Shown here: one piece after another, positions 13,080 through 25,079 of the stretch
How the letters are laid out: the number at the start of each line of letters is the position of its first letter
How positions within the stretch are numbered: position 1 is the stretch's first letter
Origin: Telopea speciosissima
Lineage: Eukaryota; Streptophyta; Magnoliopsida; Proteales; Proteaceae
DNA: 64,000 nt
Assembly: GCF_018873765.1 (NCBI RefSeq)
Contig: NC_057924.1
Span: forward strand, 19,153,542 to 19,217,541
Reading direction: 5' to 3'
The notes under the pieces: model-generated
Databases searched by the model: none
What the model was told of the DNA's origin: nothing
Seen by the model: only the letters and a program-made list of their open reading frames with translations
Translations under genes and position numbers: made by a program

Positions 13080-14455
13080 TAATAACCTACTCATTGTTAG
13101 CACGAACTAGGTTTCTCTTCATTGACGGAGTCCTCCCTTATCTCATTTCTCACCTACTCTTATCCTCTCATATGTACATCTCTTGTAGAATGGTTATCTA
13201 ACATATTGAGGTGGACTACCATTGCTACCAACCCCATGTTTCATACTCAACGAAACACATTGAGGTGGACTACCATTTCATCTGCGATCGTGTCACTTGC
13301 AAAGACATACAGATTCACTACACATCCACGCATGATGAGATTGCGAATCTCTTTACCAAAGGATTGGCGGTTCGTGGTTCAATAATTACGGGACAAGCTT
13401 ACTGTGACTGAGAGAGTCCCATTAGTTTGAGGGGGAATAATAACCAACTCACTGTTACCACAGACTAGGTCTCTCCTCACTGACCATGTCCTCGGATTTT
13501 TATCCTCTCCAGTTCCCCATCTCATAGTTTCTCTCAATTACCCCCTTAAGAAATCTACATCTGACATGTTTTAATCGGATGGTCAGATTTTAATTTTGAT
13601 CATTCACCCACTCAACCCTAACCTAACCCAAGATACTCTCTCTCTCTCTACAAAAGCAATAAATAGCAAGGTCAGTTTTTATTTTTTGGTTATATTCATT
13701 CTGCTTCTGTGTCATGTCGCGTTGATTGCTATTGCTCTTGAATTACTTTTTCTTTCCATCTTTTTGAATGTCTAAATCTAATCCGGCATAATGTTCTTCA
13801 AGATCTTTTTGTCACTCCCTTCTTTTTGAATGTCTAAATCTAATCCGGCATAATCTTTTCCAACCCTCCATTTCTGTGTAAAACACCTCCTCTCAATTCT
13901 AATCCATCATAAGCTCATCCAACCCTCCATGTCTGTGTCAAACTCTTCCTCTCAATTCTTATTAACACTCAGATGAGAGACGGTTTTCTTGACTGAGGGA
14001 AAACATGACGAAGAAGAAGAAAAAGAATCAAGAATTGACTCCAAGCCTCTTCTGTCATCTATATCCTTTCTTCCATTCTTTTAAAAGTCAATTTGGGAAA
14101 TCGTTTAAGGCAGACAAAATGAAGCTAAGTGATAAAATAAAAAATTAATAAAAATCCTCTACCGTACTGCAGGGTGTATCATGTGAGGTGCACATCCAGC
14201 AGCACCTGCAGAGGATCCGGATTCCGGACTCGTCAAAAATATGCACCAAGAAGTTCATGAAACAAGCTAATGTGCAAAATCTCTTTATTCACAGACCATT
14301 AATTTTGGATCAAAATTATTCCATTTGAAATAACAAAGAAAGAATGTAACAGTGTTTTAACCTTCCCAAAAAACCCAATGAACCTTTATAATTTTTTTTC
14401 TCGTGGGGTGTCAGTGGAATGTGATGCTGTTGGGCGAACTGGGCATGGTCTTTGG

Positions 14456-14624
14456 ATCCGGCTCCTCTCTAGGGAGCTTAGCGCCTAGGGAGTGCCCAGG
14501 GGGCATCCAAGGGTTGGGCTGTGCCATACACATCTCGGTGCATGCCTAGGGATGTGTGCGGCACAGTCCAACGGCTAGATACGCCCTCGGCGTGCTGGGC
14601 TCCCTGGAGAGCAGCTCAATCCCG
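14456..14624. mobile_element. Hairpin MITE, GGATCCGG family
   Basis: Starts GGATCCGGCTCCTCTC and ends with a loosely inverted counterpart ('ggagagcagctcaatccc'). The interior is largely self-complementary (for example 'ggttgggctgtgccatacac' against 'gtgtgcggcacagtccaac'). Flanks atggtcttt and gtggtctcc are a weak 9-bp match. Kin lie at 38877-39041 and 53415-53566. Confidence 0.55.
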
Positions 14625-14791
14625 TGGTCTCCAGTCTGAGAGATTTGAAGACAGGAGAATTTAGACTAGTATAGAGGTTTTGCCCAAAGACCTGAGCCAG
14701 TTGAGGTGGCGGTGTAGCATCAAAGTTCTGAGCAGCTGTTGTTGTGCCACCGGCAGCAAGAGAGATGAGTGAGAGAGGAGAGGGTTGTGCC

Positions 14792-15937
14792 TAGAGGTGA
14801 AACAGGGTTGGGTTGGGCCGGGTTTTTTAAAACCCTAGCCCAACCCTGAAATCCTTTAGCTTAGCCCAGGCCCACCCTGACCCTGATTCAGGGTCTAAAA
14901 AACTCAACCCAAGCTCAACCTTGCTGGGCTCAGCCTAACCCAGGCCCGCCCTGATTGACCCTGATCAGGCTGGGCTAGGCCGGATTGACCCTGTTTGGCC
15001 CTATTTTTTTGTCATTTTTGTCCTACTATGCATTAAAGAAATGTGAAGCACCTATTCCTTAAATCACAACAATATACCTCCCAAAACCAAATAATATAGT
15101 CCACCCAAAAAAAAAATGTTAAGAGAAAAAACAGTTAAGGGTAAAGAGAAGAAATCTTATACGCCCTTTCCTAGTCCTCAACAACCCAGTAAGATTGATC
15201 TTCAACTGGAAAGAAGTTTTTGCATTTCAAAAAACTGGGCAGAACATAGATGTCATAAATTTTTTGGCCATTTTACAGAATTGGATTTTGCTTATGGGGT
15301 TGAATGTCTCGTCAAACCCTGTGCTAGAGTCGTCCTTGTGGGAGAATGGGAGTTTGGGTATAGCAATGACTCTTCACGATCAATTCCAATTGTTTTTTTA
15401 AGAAATTGCTCATGTTCATCTGTATTTGTGCTCTTTCTTTTCTTTTTTTTTTCCTTTGGTCTTGCTGCACTCAAAGTTTTGGTTTGGTTCTTGTTTGTAT
15501 CAAAGTAGTACAACAATTCGAAAGAATCTCTCCCGATTCCCAAATGGGACCAATCATAAGAACATGGACTTTCTTTTCAATTGAAATTAGGTAACCAGAA
15601 GCAAGACTCTTACAACTGAAAGTTTTTTATTCCAAATAGGAACTACCGAGCTAGAAGCATAGTTTTAATTCTAGGAACCCAAAAGCATTCATCATGACTA
15701 TATAATATATATAGATAATACACTTGTGGTTTTACCTCAGGGAAATGCAGAGGTGCTCCACAACCTCTATTGCTTCGTGCTCTTGAGTTGCAAAGGCTAG
15801 AAGACGAGATTGGGAGAAGAGTTGCAGAAGCCAAAAGCCGACCTTGGGCTTGAATAATCGAATCATAACCCACCCTCAGGGTTGAAAAATCCAGCCCAGG
15901 CCCTGTTCGAACTAACAGGGCCAAACTTACACCCCTA
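14792..15937. mobile_element. hAT-like element, TAGRGGTG family
   Basis: Starts TAGAGGTGAAACAGGG and ends CACCCCTA, flanked by GTTGTGCC (14784-14791) and GTTGCGCC (15938-15945), a 7-of-8 match. Subterminal sequence is rich in 'ccaaccctga'/'tcagggt' words. A 130-residue open frame at 15116-15508 ends in a Phe-rich run and is not convincing. Relatives: 37426 onward and 52453-54226. Confidence 0.7.
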
Positions 15938-16143
15938 GTTGCGCCGCTAAGAGGGGAAGAGTGAGAGAGGAGAGAGAATCAAGTAACTAGGGTTAGGTTA
16001 GGGTTGGGTTGGTGAATGGTCAAAATTAAAATCTGACCATCTAATTAAAACTTGCCAAGTGTCGCTTTTTAAAGGGTTACATGAGAGGAACTGGGAGATT
16101 GGGAGCTCCAGAGGATAAAAATCCCCAAGTCCTCCCTTATCTC

Positions 16144-16312
16144 GGAAAATTATCTCCTCCATTTCTTGTCCGGTCCATTTCCCCAAGTTCCTCTAATAGG
16201 GGGAGTGGACCGTACCCGTGCAGAGTGTTCGGGAAGGGGGTAGGGTGATCATTTCCACCCCCTATTAGAGGAACTTGTGGAAATGGCCGGGAAATGGAAC
16301 AGACAATGATCC
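16144..16312. mobile_element. Palindromic MITE, family A, with perfect 9-bp duplication
   Basis: A 169-bp element whose halves are inverted repeats around 'aagttcctctaataggggg'. It is flanked by exact CCTTATCTC copies (16135-16143 and 16313-16321). The other LTR copy near 13131 reads through with a single copy, giving the empty site. A 9-bp duplication indicates Mutator-like mobilisation. Other copies: 17338-17519, 21425-21615, 22236-22422. Confidence 0.8.
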
Positions 16313-16559
16313 CCTTATCTCAACTCTCAAGTCTCACCTTCTTATCATCTCATACGTGTACATCTCTTGTAGAATGGTTACCTAACGTCAAGTAGTAAAA
16401 GTGTAAAACAACTCCATCCTCTTGTATAAATTTATACCCACACATCGATAGAATTATGAGCTTGAAACACAAGATTAACTAATCGTTTAGACACCCTAAC
16501 TGGTAGTACCTCGACTTAAGGCCGGTTTTTTTATATGGAAATTTAAGATAGTATTTAGA

Positions 16560-16985
16560 GCCACAGTTTGAGGAATGGATAATAGATCGGTTGGATCGGT
16601 CGATTCGTATTGGTATTAGTGGAGACTGATATCGATTCTTCGTCTATCTTATATCGGTGGATTGATATGGACAAGGGTAAAAATGTGAATATTTTTTAAT
16701 TTTTCAAAATGGAACATTGGTAAATTTGTCTTATCCAGACCATGGTTTGAGGAATCAGTATCGGATCGGCAGGATCGGCTGATTTGTATCAATATCGATG
16801 GAGATCGTTACCAATTCCTAGCCAATCCTGTCTCGATGGATCGGTACAGACAAGCATAAAAATGTAAAAAAAAAAATCAAGTTTTTTAAGAAAACATGAC
16901 CGATCTAGACCAATACGGACCAATCTAGATTAGTATCGACGAAGACCAATACCAATACCGATTACTAAAACCCTAATTCAAGCCA
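16560..16985. repeat. Two adjacent CATGG-family MITE copies
   Basis: 'cagtttgaggaatggataat' (about 16563) and 'catggtttgaggaatcagta' (about 16739) each begin a block of 'tatcgg/gatcgg' sequence with the family's 'agggtaaaaatgt' or 'agcataaaaatgt' core. The second ends near 'ataccgattactaaaaccc'. Exact duplications were not resolved. Confidence 0.5.
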
Positions 16986-17337
16986 ATATGAATCTATCTA
17001 GATCGGTATCAAATCAATATCGATCGAGACCAGTACCAATACCAATACCAATACCAATACCAATAAAACCCTAATTAGAGCATGTCCTGCCTCTGCGTAT
17101 GTGTGCAGGATCTTCATATATCTGGTAGTACCTCTACTTTATAGGCCCATTATCACTGTGTCCTTGTCAACCTAAAACGTGTAGTATTGATATTTCTGTC
17201 TTTAACATTTACAATTGAAAGTCTGCCCAATAGAATATCTGGACAAGAGAAACATTTCAATTTTCAACTACTCTTTAAATTGAAAAAGAAAATTTCTTGG
17301 AACGGAAAAGGGTGAACTACCAGAACCAGATGGAACG

Positions 17338-17519
17338 GGGAAAATTATCTCCTTCAGTTCCCTGTCCGGTCCAGCTCCCCAATTCCTCTAATAGGGGGGG
17401 AGGGGGTAGACCCTACCTGGGTAGAGTGTTCGGGCAGGGATAGGGTGGTCATTCTAGTCCCCCTTGTTAGAGGATCTGGGGAATTGGACCGGGCAGGGAT
17501 CTAGAGGAAATAAAGATCC
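17338..17519. mobile_element. Palindromic MITE, family A
   Basis: Inverted halves around 'ttcctctaatagggggg' and 'ccttgttagagg'. Flanks gatggaacg (17329-17337) and gatggagtg (17520-17528) match at 7 of 9 positions, so this is an older copy than 16144-16312. Confidence 0.6.
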
Positions 17520-17759
17520 GATGGAGTGGAACCTTCATTGAAGAAACCAATACATATTAACTCTAGCTAATTTAAAAAGTTTCTCAATTAATTTAGCACC
17601 ACAAAAAAAAATCGTGGTTTCACTAAACTTCAGGTGGGATCGAATTGCAAGGAGGTGATCGGCTATATCCATGACTAGAACCGAATTCCACCCTATGAAT
17701 TTTCTACCATTATTTCAGATATTAGGAGACTATCCTCTTCTTTTGAGGTGAAAAAATCA

Positions 17760-18660
17760 TTTTTCAATTTGAACCGGTAGATCCACATAAGCCACGTGTC
17801 GTCCACCAGGCTATGCATTGGTTTTGCACTTGTAGATCGTGCAGTTGAGACGATAAAAGCTTAAATCCGGATCGTCTACTGCCATTTGCTTGTGTTGCGG
17901 GCAGGGGCGCAATGACCGCCCTATCCCACCTGGGCAGGGCGCTGAGGCAGTGGGTAAGGCGGTCATTACACCTCTGCCTGTGTGACGAAGGACGCCCGCA
18001 GCATGGGCAGGCGGTAGTAGAGGATCCAAATTGTAAAAAGCTCTCCTTCCTTGAACAGTAAGTCATGCAAGCTTGCGTTATCACCGGTTCAATGGTTTCC
18101 CCCCTCCCTCTTCGAGACTAGGGAATCTTCACGTATGTAAACGTACGTGAACGAATCACTCCCTCTTCTTCCTTTACATTTCTTGATAAGGAAATCGAGA
18201 ATCCTGCAATGTCACTCTCTCTTGGAAGAAGGAAAGTGAGATCTCTCTCTCTCATGGGCAGGTAAAGCCCGAAGGCTGCTATCCCAATAGGCCAGCAGGC
18301 AGAACAAGGAGAGCACCCGACAATCATTCCACCGTGGTTGAAAACGCGTGTTCCCTTAAGATAACACGTATCGTAGGCCATCCTCAGCCTTCTTCGTTTT
18401 CGATGAAAAACAAATCCAATCTCAATCTCCACAGACGTTTAAAAAATACACGAGAAACCAAGAGTTCTTTCATGGAGCTCTTCTTCCCCGTGGTTGTTTT
18501 CACTATTGCATAAGATAAAAAAGTGTCTTGTAGATGCACAGAAGGTCTTAATTAATTGAGGGCTATGGGAGGGCTAGAATGGGCTTTTGAGCGGTTGTAA
18601 TGTCATGTATCCCATCGCTTCAGCTCCAATTCTAAACCTTCTAAAGGCTTGACAGCACCT
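17760..18660. other. Gene-free stretch with one hairpin MITE
   Basis: At 17865-18014 a self-complementary block ('ggatcgtctactgcc' against 'ggcggtagtagaggatcc', with 'gcaatgaccgccctatccc' against 'gggtaaggcggtcatta') is a GGATCC-family hairpin MITE. A minus-strand open frame at 18118-18432 (104 residues) has no recognised domain. A T run lies at about 18662-18680. Confidence 0.45.
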
Positions 18661-19590
18661 CTTTTTTTTTTTTTTTTTTTCTTTTATTTATATAGGTTTA
18701 AGGCTTATGTACTATATAACTCAAATGGTTGAAATATGAGTTGCAACCAGGAATGACTGAATTGTCAGAGCTATAATTAACAAAAATGGGAAAGGTTAAA
18801 AAAAAATGGAATCTTATGGTACGGGTTTTAAATGTTAAAAAATTGCAAAATGATGTTCAAATAAAATGATCAAAAATAGAAAACAGTAAAAACAAAAAAC
18901 GAACGGTATAAATTTTAACGTTTATATTAAAAAAAAAAAGAACAGTACTATTCATATAAATTGATGAATTTTTATTTGAAATATATGCTTCTAATTTTAG
19001 TATCCGTGCATTGACCTTGAGTTGAAAGTGACATCATGAAAAATGCAGTCCTTCGACTCATCTTTATGTTGGTGAAAGAATTAGGCCGATCATAATTCAG
19101 GAGAGAGAGAGATATGGTCACTTAAGTCCAAGGTCTTAAAAAACGTTAAAAAATAGGAACGTGTTTTAAACACGTTTAAAACGGGAATGCTTGCGTTTGC
19201 CGTTTTTTCTTTTATGTTTAAAAAACATACAAAAAACATGTTTAAAACGATAAAACAGAAACACATTTAAAACAAAAATTTTAAACACAATTTTGCTAAT
19301 AGTGATCAGAACAACCAGATAATCACTCTTACCATAGAAGCTGAAATGACTTGCAATTAAAGCCCTACGGTTGGTTATTTATAACTTCTCTATGGTTTGT
19401 TTATATTCTCTAGGTACTTCAGAACTTGAAATCCTGTCTCTTTTGTTGGTGGTCTCTACTAACAGTAGAAGAACACTTTAGATTTGTATAGTGGGTTGTA
19501 GATTTGGGCTGCTTTTTAGGACCCAACAAATTATTGATCAATGGAAAAACATTGGAAATTGTTTCAATAATATGTATATTTTCTTTGTAA
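18661..19590. other. AT-rich stretch, no gene seen
   Basis: The sequence is AT-rich and includes self-complementary 'acgtgttttaaacacgt' near 19160. No open frame has recognisable domains. Confidence 0.4.
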
Positions 19591-19593
19591 ATT

Positions 19594-20000
19594 CTACACT
19601 GAAGCAAACTGAGCCTTATTTGAATTTTGGTTCTTTGATAAATGCTTTTTCATTTCTGTTCTGGTTAAGTTATTCAAATGATCCTGTTTTCTTGCATATT
19701 GGTAACCTAATCTACTAAATCTATATTGTGGTCTCATTTGAGCATCCCAACTGATGTCAAATAAGACAAAAGTAGGAGGCACCTCCCAAACATTTGATAC
19801 CCTTGAAGCAGCAACATGCTTGGCCAATCTGTCTGCAATCACATTGACCACTCGAAAACAATGAGTAATGCTCCAAGAGATTCCATCCAAATACCTCTTA
19901 AAGTGCAGCCATTTTTGCCTAAAACTCTATGGGATGTCCTCCTTTATACAAGTCACTACCGCAATTGAATCACACTCCACCCATACTAGTCATTTTGGAA
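19594..20000 (-). pseudogene. LINE RNase H tail fragment
   Basis: On the minus strand, 'VCDSIAVVTCIKE' is followed by 'RVVNVIADRLAKHVAAS', the Asp-containing C-terminal signature of plant LINE RNase H-like domains. The fragment is isolated and truncated. Confidence 0.55.
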
Positions 20001-20744
20001 ATTCATTGTTTACCAAAAAAAAAAAGTTTTTGAAAACTCAGTTGTGAGAGCTTTCAGTGCAACTAGTAATAAATATTGGACCTATTGACACTTTAGATGA
20101 TGGTATAAATATGAAATTTATATAATTTTATCTAACATTTGTAAATGGTTGATTTTTTGAGTTCCAAGATTAGTGATTAATATAAATTCTATAATAAAAA
20201 TGCAGTGGTGTATAAAAGTTTTGTAAGAATTGTACAACAAAATGTAAAATATTTTGTTGGGTTAGCCATTAGTTACGGAAACTTACCATGCTGAACATGA
20301 GCCGATTTCTTTTTCCATGGACAAAATCTGTGGTAATAAAATATAGGGAAAGAGATTGTTGTCTTGGCCTCTTGAGTTTGCACGTGTACGTTAGTCAATG
20401 GGAATGCACGCAAGCATTGCCATGGGGAAGTGAAATATTTTCACACATTTCTGTGTCTAGGTGTAGGAGCCATGCGGGTCACGTGACCAGGTAGCGTTCT
20501 TTTCCCCTAAAATACATTTGAGATGGATATCGAGACTCGACAATATAAATTGGACCCATGAGTCATATAGTTTTTGACACGGAAGATATCTGTAGCAAAC
20601 AATTGTATTTGATAAGAAGTTTTTTGCGACGGAAGATGCTTGTGGCAAATAATGACGTTTGCAATGGACATTGACTATGGCTATAGGGTTTAGGGGTCTT
20701 GATTTGTTTACCACGGACAATATTCTTGGAATTTTTATCTTCTC

Positions 20745-20877
20745 CTGTTACTGCACGGTGCAGTACTCCATCGTGCGGCGCTGCAGAGGCCATGCAGCAC
20801 AGTGGATCCCACATGGTGCACATGGCCTCTGTAGCCGCCACACGATGCAGTACTGCACCGTGCAGTAACAAGAGAGG
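20745..20877. repeat. Strong palindrome (hairpin MITE)
   Basis: Arms 'tgttactgcacggtgcagta' and 'tactgcaccgtgcagtaaca' are exact inverses and extend through 'cagaggccatg'/'catggcctctg' to a short loop near 20813. The arm itself contains a smaller palindrome (gcacggtgc). A transcript would fold into a long hairpin. No clear target duplication. Confidence 0.7.
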
Positions 20878-21424
20878 ATAACGATTCATATTCTTGCCAA
20901 AAACTTATATCTGGGACGATAATTAACCGTAGTTGAGTACATTGTTTGTTTTATGTTGAGGGTTTTAATAGTACTTTAAATTGATTTATGATGTGGTGGG
21001 TATGTTTTAGTGTATTCTACCCCCCCCCCCCCCAAAAAAAAGGGATATGTTTAGTGTAGAAAAAGTAGTATTTAACAAAAGGTTAATCTATTTAAAACCA
21101 TATCGTTTACAATATTTTATGGGTAAATTACATGGACACCCCTTGCATTAAGGCTTAAATTAAAGCCATCTCAAAAACTTCCTAAATTTCATGGACCACC
21201 CTGATATTATAAATTTATTACTACTAAGTCCACTCCGTTAGGCCTTCACAGTCAAGAAGTATTCTATCAAAATAACAAATGCCACAAGTCGTAATGAGTC
21301 TTGAAGTGCTCTTTGCTAACCCAAAATAAAAAGTCTTGGAAGTATATTATTGTTCCTGAGGATATCCATCTCAATTGAAGTAGAAGGGTTTTCACCAAAA
21401 AAAAAAAAAAAAAAAACATAGAAA

Positions 21425-21615
21425 TGTGTTCGATGAGTATTTTTATCTGTTCCATTTCCTACCCGTTCCATTTTTCCAAGTTCCTCTAATAGAAGGGGGG
21501 TGGACTCCACCCGAGCAATATGTTGTGATGAAGATAGGATGGTCATTTCCGTCCCTCCTCTATTAAAAGAACTTGAAAAAATGGATCTACGTCGGAAATA
21601 GAGCAAATAAAGATC
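21425..21615. mobile_element. Palindromic MITE, family A (diverged)
   Basis: Inverted halves around 'aagttcctctaatagaagg' and 'cctctattaaaagaactt'; both ends resemble 'tgatctttatttgctc'. No target duplication was recognised. Just upstream, 21121-21240 carries a degraded terminal-like 'taaattacatggacacccct' block. Confidence 0.55.
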
Positions 21616-21789
21616 AGTCCCATGATCTCTTAGAGACCTTGCTCCTAACTCAAAGTTTTGAGATATTACCAACCGCCAACCATCCTTTTCTAACAAAATA
21701 GTTGGAACCCTCGTATCATCTTTTCACATGACAGATATAACAAAAGGTTTTGCTATGTGTAACCACATTGGTTACATTGATACATTTTT

Positions 21790-21960
21790 TTGGAGAAGTA
21801 GTTCTCTGTTCGGGAGTGTTGTCTTCCCAGCACTCCCATGTGCTATCTCTCTCGTTCTCAAAATAAGGAGGAAAAGATGTCTTTCACATGGGGAGGAGAG
21901 AGATAGACTCATGGGAGTGGTAGCGTTGACCGCATTCCTGGACAAAGAATTTTTTTCCAT
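21790..21960. mobile_element. MITE, family C
   Basis: Ends 'ggagaagtagttctctg' and 'ggacaaagaatttttttcc' are imperfect inverses, with internal 'cactcccatgtg' and 'tcatgggagtgg'. The same element lies in opposite orientation at 62269-62434. Confidence 0.55.
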
Positions 21961-22235
21961 TTTTTTTTTCAATTAGAAGGTTAAAAATAATTAATTATAT
22001 TAATTTTAAAATTTCACACAATTAATGTCCTTCGTCTTACGTAGTTCACGTCACATGGTTACAACTCCATGTACTTACGCATTGAGATAATCGTTAACAA
22101 AAGCAATATATATATATGAGAAGCAAGAACCCTTTTAGACTTGCGAGAAGATATCTTCCCTGGGCACGCTTTCGAGTAGTCCCACCAATCAATTGTTGAC
22201 CGTCTAGAAGGTTGCTTTCTTGGTAGAATTTAGCG

Positions 22236-22422
22236 AATTTTTCTCTTCTCAGTTCCCTGCCTGGTCAGGTTCGAAGGTTCCTCTCATAGGGAGGGCGAAA
22301 ATGATGACCTCACTCTACCCAGACAGTATATTCGAGCAGGGGGTGAGGTCATCAGTTCTGGCCCCCTATGAGAGGAACCTACAAACCTGATCGGGTAGGA
22401 AACCTGAGAGGAGTTAGATTCA
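22236..22422. mobile_element. Palindromic MITE, family A
   Basis: Inverted halves around 'gttcctctcataggga' and 'ccctatgagaggaac'. Flanked by aatttagcg (22227-22235) and aatttagca (22423-22431), 8 of 9 identical, so a Mutator-size duplication. Confidence 0.7.
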
Positions 22423-22639
22423 AATTTAGCATGATCACGCACGCGAGTCTTTGAATGGTTATCGAGGAGCTCATTATGTAATAAAGGGATTATTTTATTG
22501 ACAATCTTTTAAGGTGTTAAATAATTGAAGATCCGGATAGTAAGAAGAGTCTACCTCGATTAATTGTGATGTTGTCAAACTCTATAGATGTTCAAAATGT
22601 GGTATTGGATATATCTTTCGGGATCATAGAGGGTGACAA

Positions 22640-23065
22640 CAAAAGTCTATTTTAGTTTCCTTTTGCCTTAATTAGCTCGGTTGCTCAAGGAGTGGTCTTA
22701 GCTATTTGCCATGTGTTATCTCAGGTCCTCAAATATGGGCACAACCGACTTCAAATTGAATCGGATAGCATGCAAGGAGATTGTCTCCTACATTTTTGAA
22801 CCGTATCAGATCTCACAGCTAAATGTAACAGCTATTATTGATGATGTGAAATACCATCCAATTTCTTTTGTTTCGATTTCATTTCAGTGTGTTCCACAGG
22901 TTTTGAATGTAATAGAAGATGCCCTGGCTCGAGAGGCCCTGTCTATCATGTGTATGATAGATTGGTCGTGTTCTATTCTGTGGCTTCATAACCTTTGTTT
23001 GTTTGAAGCTACAGGCTCTTCACATGGATCTTTTATTTAGTAATTCCTTTCTTGCCCAAAAAATA
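22640..23065 (+). pseudogene. LINE RNase H tail fragment
   Basis: Frames read 'GHNRLQIESDSMQGDC' (22735-22790) and 'VLNVIEDALAREALS' (22900 onward), the acidic and C-terminal blocks of LINE RNase H-like domains, with stops and frameshifts between them. It ends in an A-rich tail near 23060. Confidence 0.6.
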
Positions 23066-23222
23066 ATTTATAATTTTATTTTTATTTTTAATATGATATA
23101 TAATTTTTTATTAATGAGGGTAATACTGTCATTTCACATGTATGTTCGAAAACTAAGCACTCTACTTTTGGAAACCCTTTTATATCCCTATTTTAAAGAA
23201 TTAGAAATAAGACAAGGATAAT

Positions 23223-23463
23223 CATGGTTCAAGGTATTGACCAATACTGCTTGGTATTGCAACCCATCGATCTGATATGGCTGATATTGTATTGGTGGAA
23301 CACTATGGACTAGGGGAAAAACTGTTCAAAATCATATTTTTTTTTAAAAAAAATCAAGGGTAAAATCGTCCGATATTACTCTGATCCATGCCAATATGTA
23401 TCAGTATCATATCGATTTTTGGGATGGCTGATACTTGATCCAACATCGTACACTAAATCCATG
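23223..23463. mobile_element. hAT-like MITE, CATGG family
   Basis: CATGGTTCAAGGTATTG at the left and ACACTAAATCCATG at the right, flanked by aggataat (23215-23222) and aggacaat (23464-23471), 7 of 8 identical. Length is 241, the same as the 39726 copy. Confidence 0.7.
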
Positions 23464-24241
23464 AGGACAATTAAAAAAAATATATCAAATTCTAAATACA
23501 CCTATAGAGGTGTTGGTCAAACAATCCCCCTACGTATAACATTGTGTTAACTTTCAAGAATGGTAGCAGATCGAGAGATTGCTTGGATCGAAACAGTATT
23601 AGCCATGAGTGATCCTTAATTTTGGGCAATCCTCTATCGGTAGATTGATACAAATGAAAAATGAAAAGGTCAAAAACTATTTTTTAAAATAAAAACTGAG
23701 TGTAAATCTGTCCGATCTAAACTGATATGCGGCGATGTAGAATCTAGATTAAATATCCACAAAGATCAATCCGATATCCGATACCGACTCGTAAAACCAG
23801 CTGATGTAAACTTCTAAACGTGAATCCAAGCGCGAGAAACGCGTGAACCGCTAGTTAGCATTTTGTATGTATTATCCATCGATAGCAACATATAAAGGTT
23901 ATCGGATAACTGCACGCAAGCCAATGTAACGTCCTTCACATGGTCTCTCTGTCATAAACTTTTTTGTTTTGTTTTTTTGGGTAAGAGTCTCTGTCATAAT
24001 CTGATGAATTGATGATGCATATGAGTCTATCACTTTTTAACCCATAACATAAATTTAAAGAATTTTTTTTTCCATTTATTTTTTAAAATTTAAAACAGGT
24101 GACTCACAAGGGGAAGGGGCTCACTAGAGACAGACTCACGGAAGATAAGTGCAGATCAAATCCATATGCGTGGACCATCCTTGGACTCGATCTCCACCCA
24201 CATGGGATATAGGAGAACTCAGGTTCACATACAAGAACTAT

Positions 24242-24540
24242 CTAGTACACCTTCAGCCGACTTGATGGAATCCACTTTATAGATTCCATCAGGTCGGCTC
24301 AGGTTGTACGAGATGCTTCTCATATGTGAACCTGAGCCAACCTCAGAGATAGTTGGGGGGGGGGGTCTGAAATCGAGACCAACATACCCAGACACTCTTA
24401 CGATCGAACTGGATAATTTATTGCGTGGCTTTTCGTATGTGAACCTGAGCCAATCTCAGAGATAGAGGGGGGTCTAAAATCGAGACCAACATAACCAAAC
24501 CCTCTTATAATCGAACCGGATAATCTACTGCACAGCTGTC
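24242..24540. repeat. Perfect hairpin followed by a ~113-bp direct duplication
   Basis: 24242-24310 is a hairpin with arms 'gccgacttgatggaatc' and 'gattccatcaggtcggc'. Two copies of a unit with 'tatgtgaacctgagccaa' and 'atcgagaccaacata' follow, starting near 24321 and 24436. No gene. Confidence 0.65.
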
Positions 24541-24544
24541 CCAA

Positions 24545-24690
24545 ATTGACCTTCTATGCAGACACAGCAAGACATGAAATGATCGCCTTATCCCACTTGG
24601 ACAAAGCATTCAGACAAGCGGAGGACGATCATTGTGCACCTTGCTGTGTCTATCCAGTGGGGGCAGTCACGCACAGCAGGAGACCCCAAT
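24545..24690. repeat. Degraded hairpin repeat upstream of ACX
   Basis: 'gacacagcaaga..gaaatgatcgcc' and 'ggacgatcattgtgcac..tgctgtgtc' are imperfect inverses, resembling the core of the GGATCC-family MITEs. It lies about 400 bases upstream of the ACX start codon. No convincing TATA box was identified for ACX. Confidence 0.4.
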
Positions 24691-25079
24691 TCCCTACAAG
24701 GACGGGTCCTAACAATCAATCCTGTTGCTGTAAAACCAACTAACAATTCTAACCGTGTATGAAAACTTTCTCCACCCGTCCCCATGTGGGTAGCTGATCC
24801 AAACTCGTTATTCTAACAATTGACGAATTCAGATTACTAAATTGACGAATTCAGATTACTAAAATCAGCACAAGTGCATATAGCACTCTCTTTCTCTTTC
24901 TATCAGAAGTCCGCGTGGAAGAAAACGAAGGGATTGAAGAACATCGTCATCTACCGTTGTCTTTGTTTTATTTGGTTGTTCCAAAAACGTGATTGCAGAG
25001 GTTGATTGGCCATTCTCTCCATTTGCTTCTTTCTGTGTTTATCCGAGAAGGCCTTACTCGAGCTTTTACTAATCAACCA

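Larger units (their letters stand above)
13494..16124. mobile_element. Mutator-like element with ~140-bp TIRs inside the Copia LTR
   Basis: The left arm (13494 to about 13640, GGATTTTTATCCTCT.., containing 'gatggtcagattttaatttt') is the inverted counterpart of 15985-16124. Flanking duplications are ccatgtcctc (13484-13493) and ccaagtcctc (16125-16134), 9 of 10 identical. Long TIRs with a 9-10-bp duplication fit Mutator-like elements. No transposase is seen. The interior has direct repeats ('tgtctaaatctaatccggca' at about 13770 and 13832), a hairpin MITE and a nested hAT-like element. Confidence 0.75.
13080..16450 (+). mobile_element. Ty1/Copia remnant with internal deletion and nested insertions
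   Basis: An LTR piece (about 13080-13200) runs straight into the C-terminal RNase H coding tail (KHIEVDYHFICDR.., then EIANLFTKGLAVRGS, to 13411), a purine-rich tract (gtttgagggggaa, about 13426) and the start of a second LTR copy at about 13436. Most of gag-pol is missing. The second LTR is interrupted at 13493 and resumes at 16126-16143 and 16313 onward ('gtacatctcttgtagaatggtta' near 16358, also at 13170). Nested inside are the Mutator-like element 13494-16124 and the MITE 16144-16312. Confidence 0.7.

Noticed and set aside
18118..18432. 104-residue minus-strand open frame with Cys-rich patch
   Set aside because: No family recognised, no introns or promoter evident, and it lies in repeat-rich sequence.
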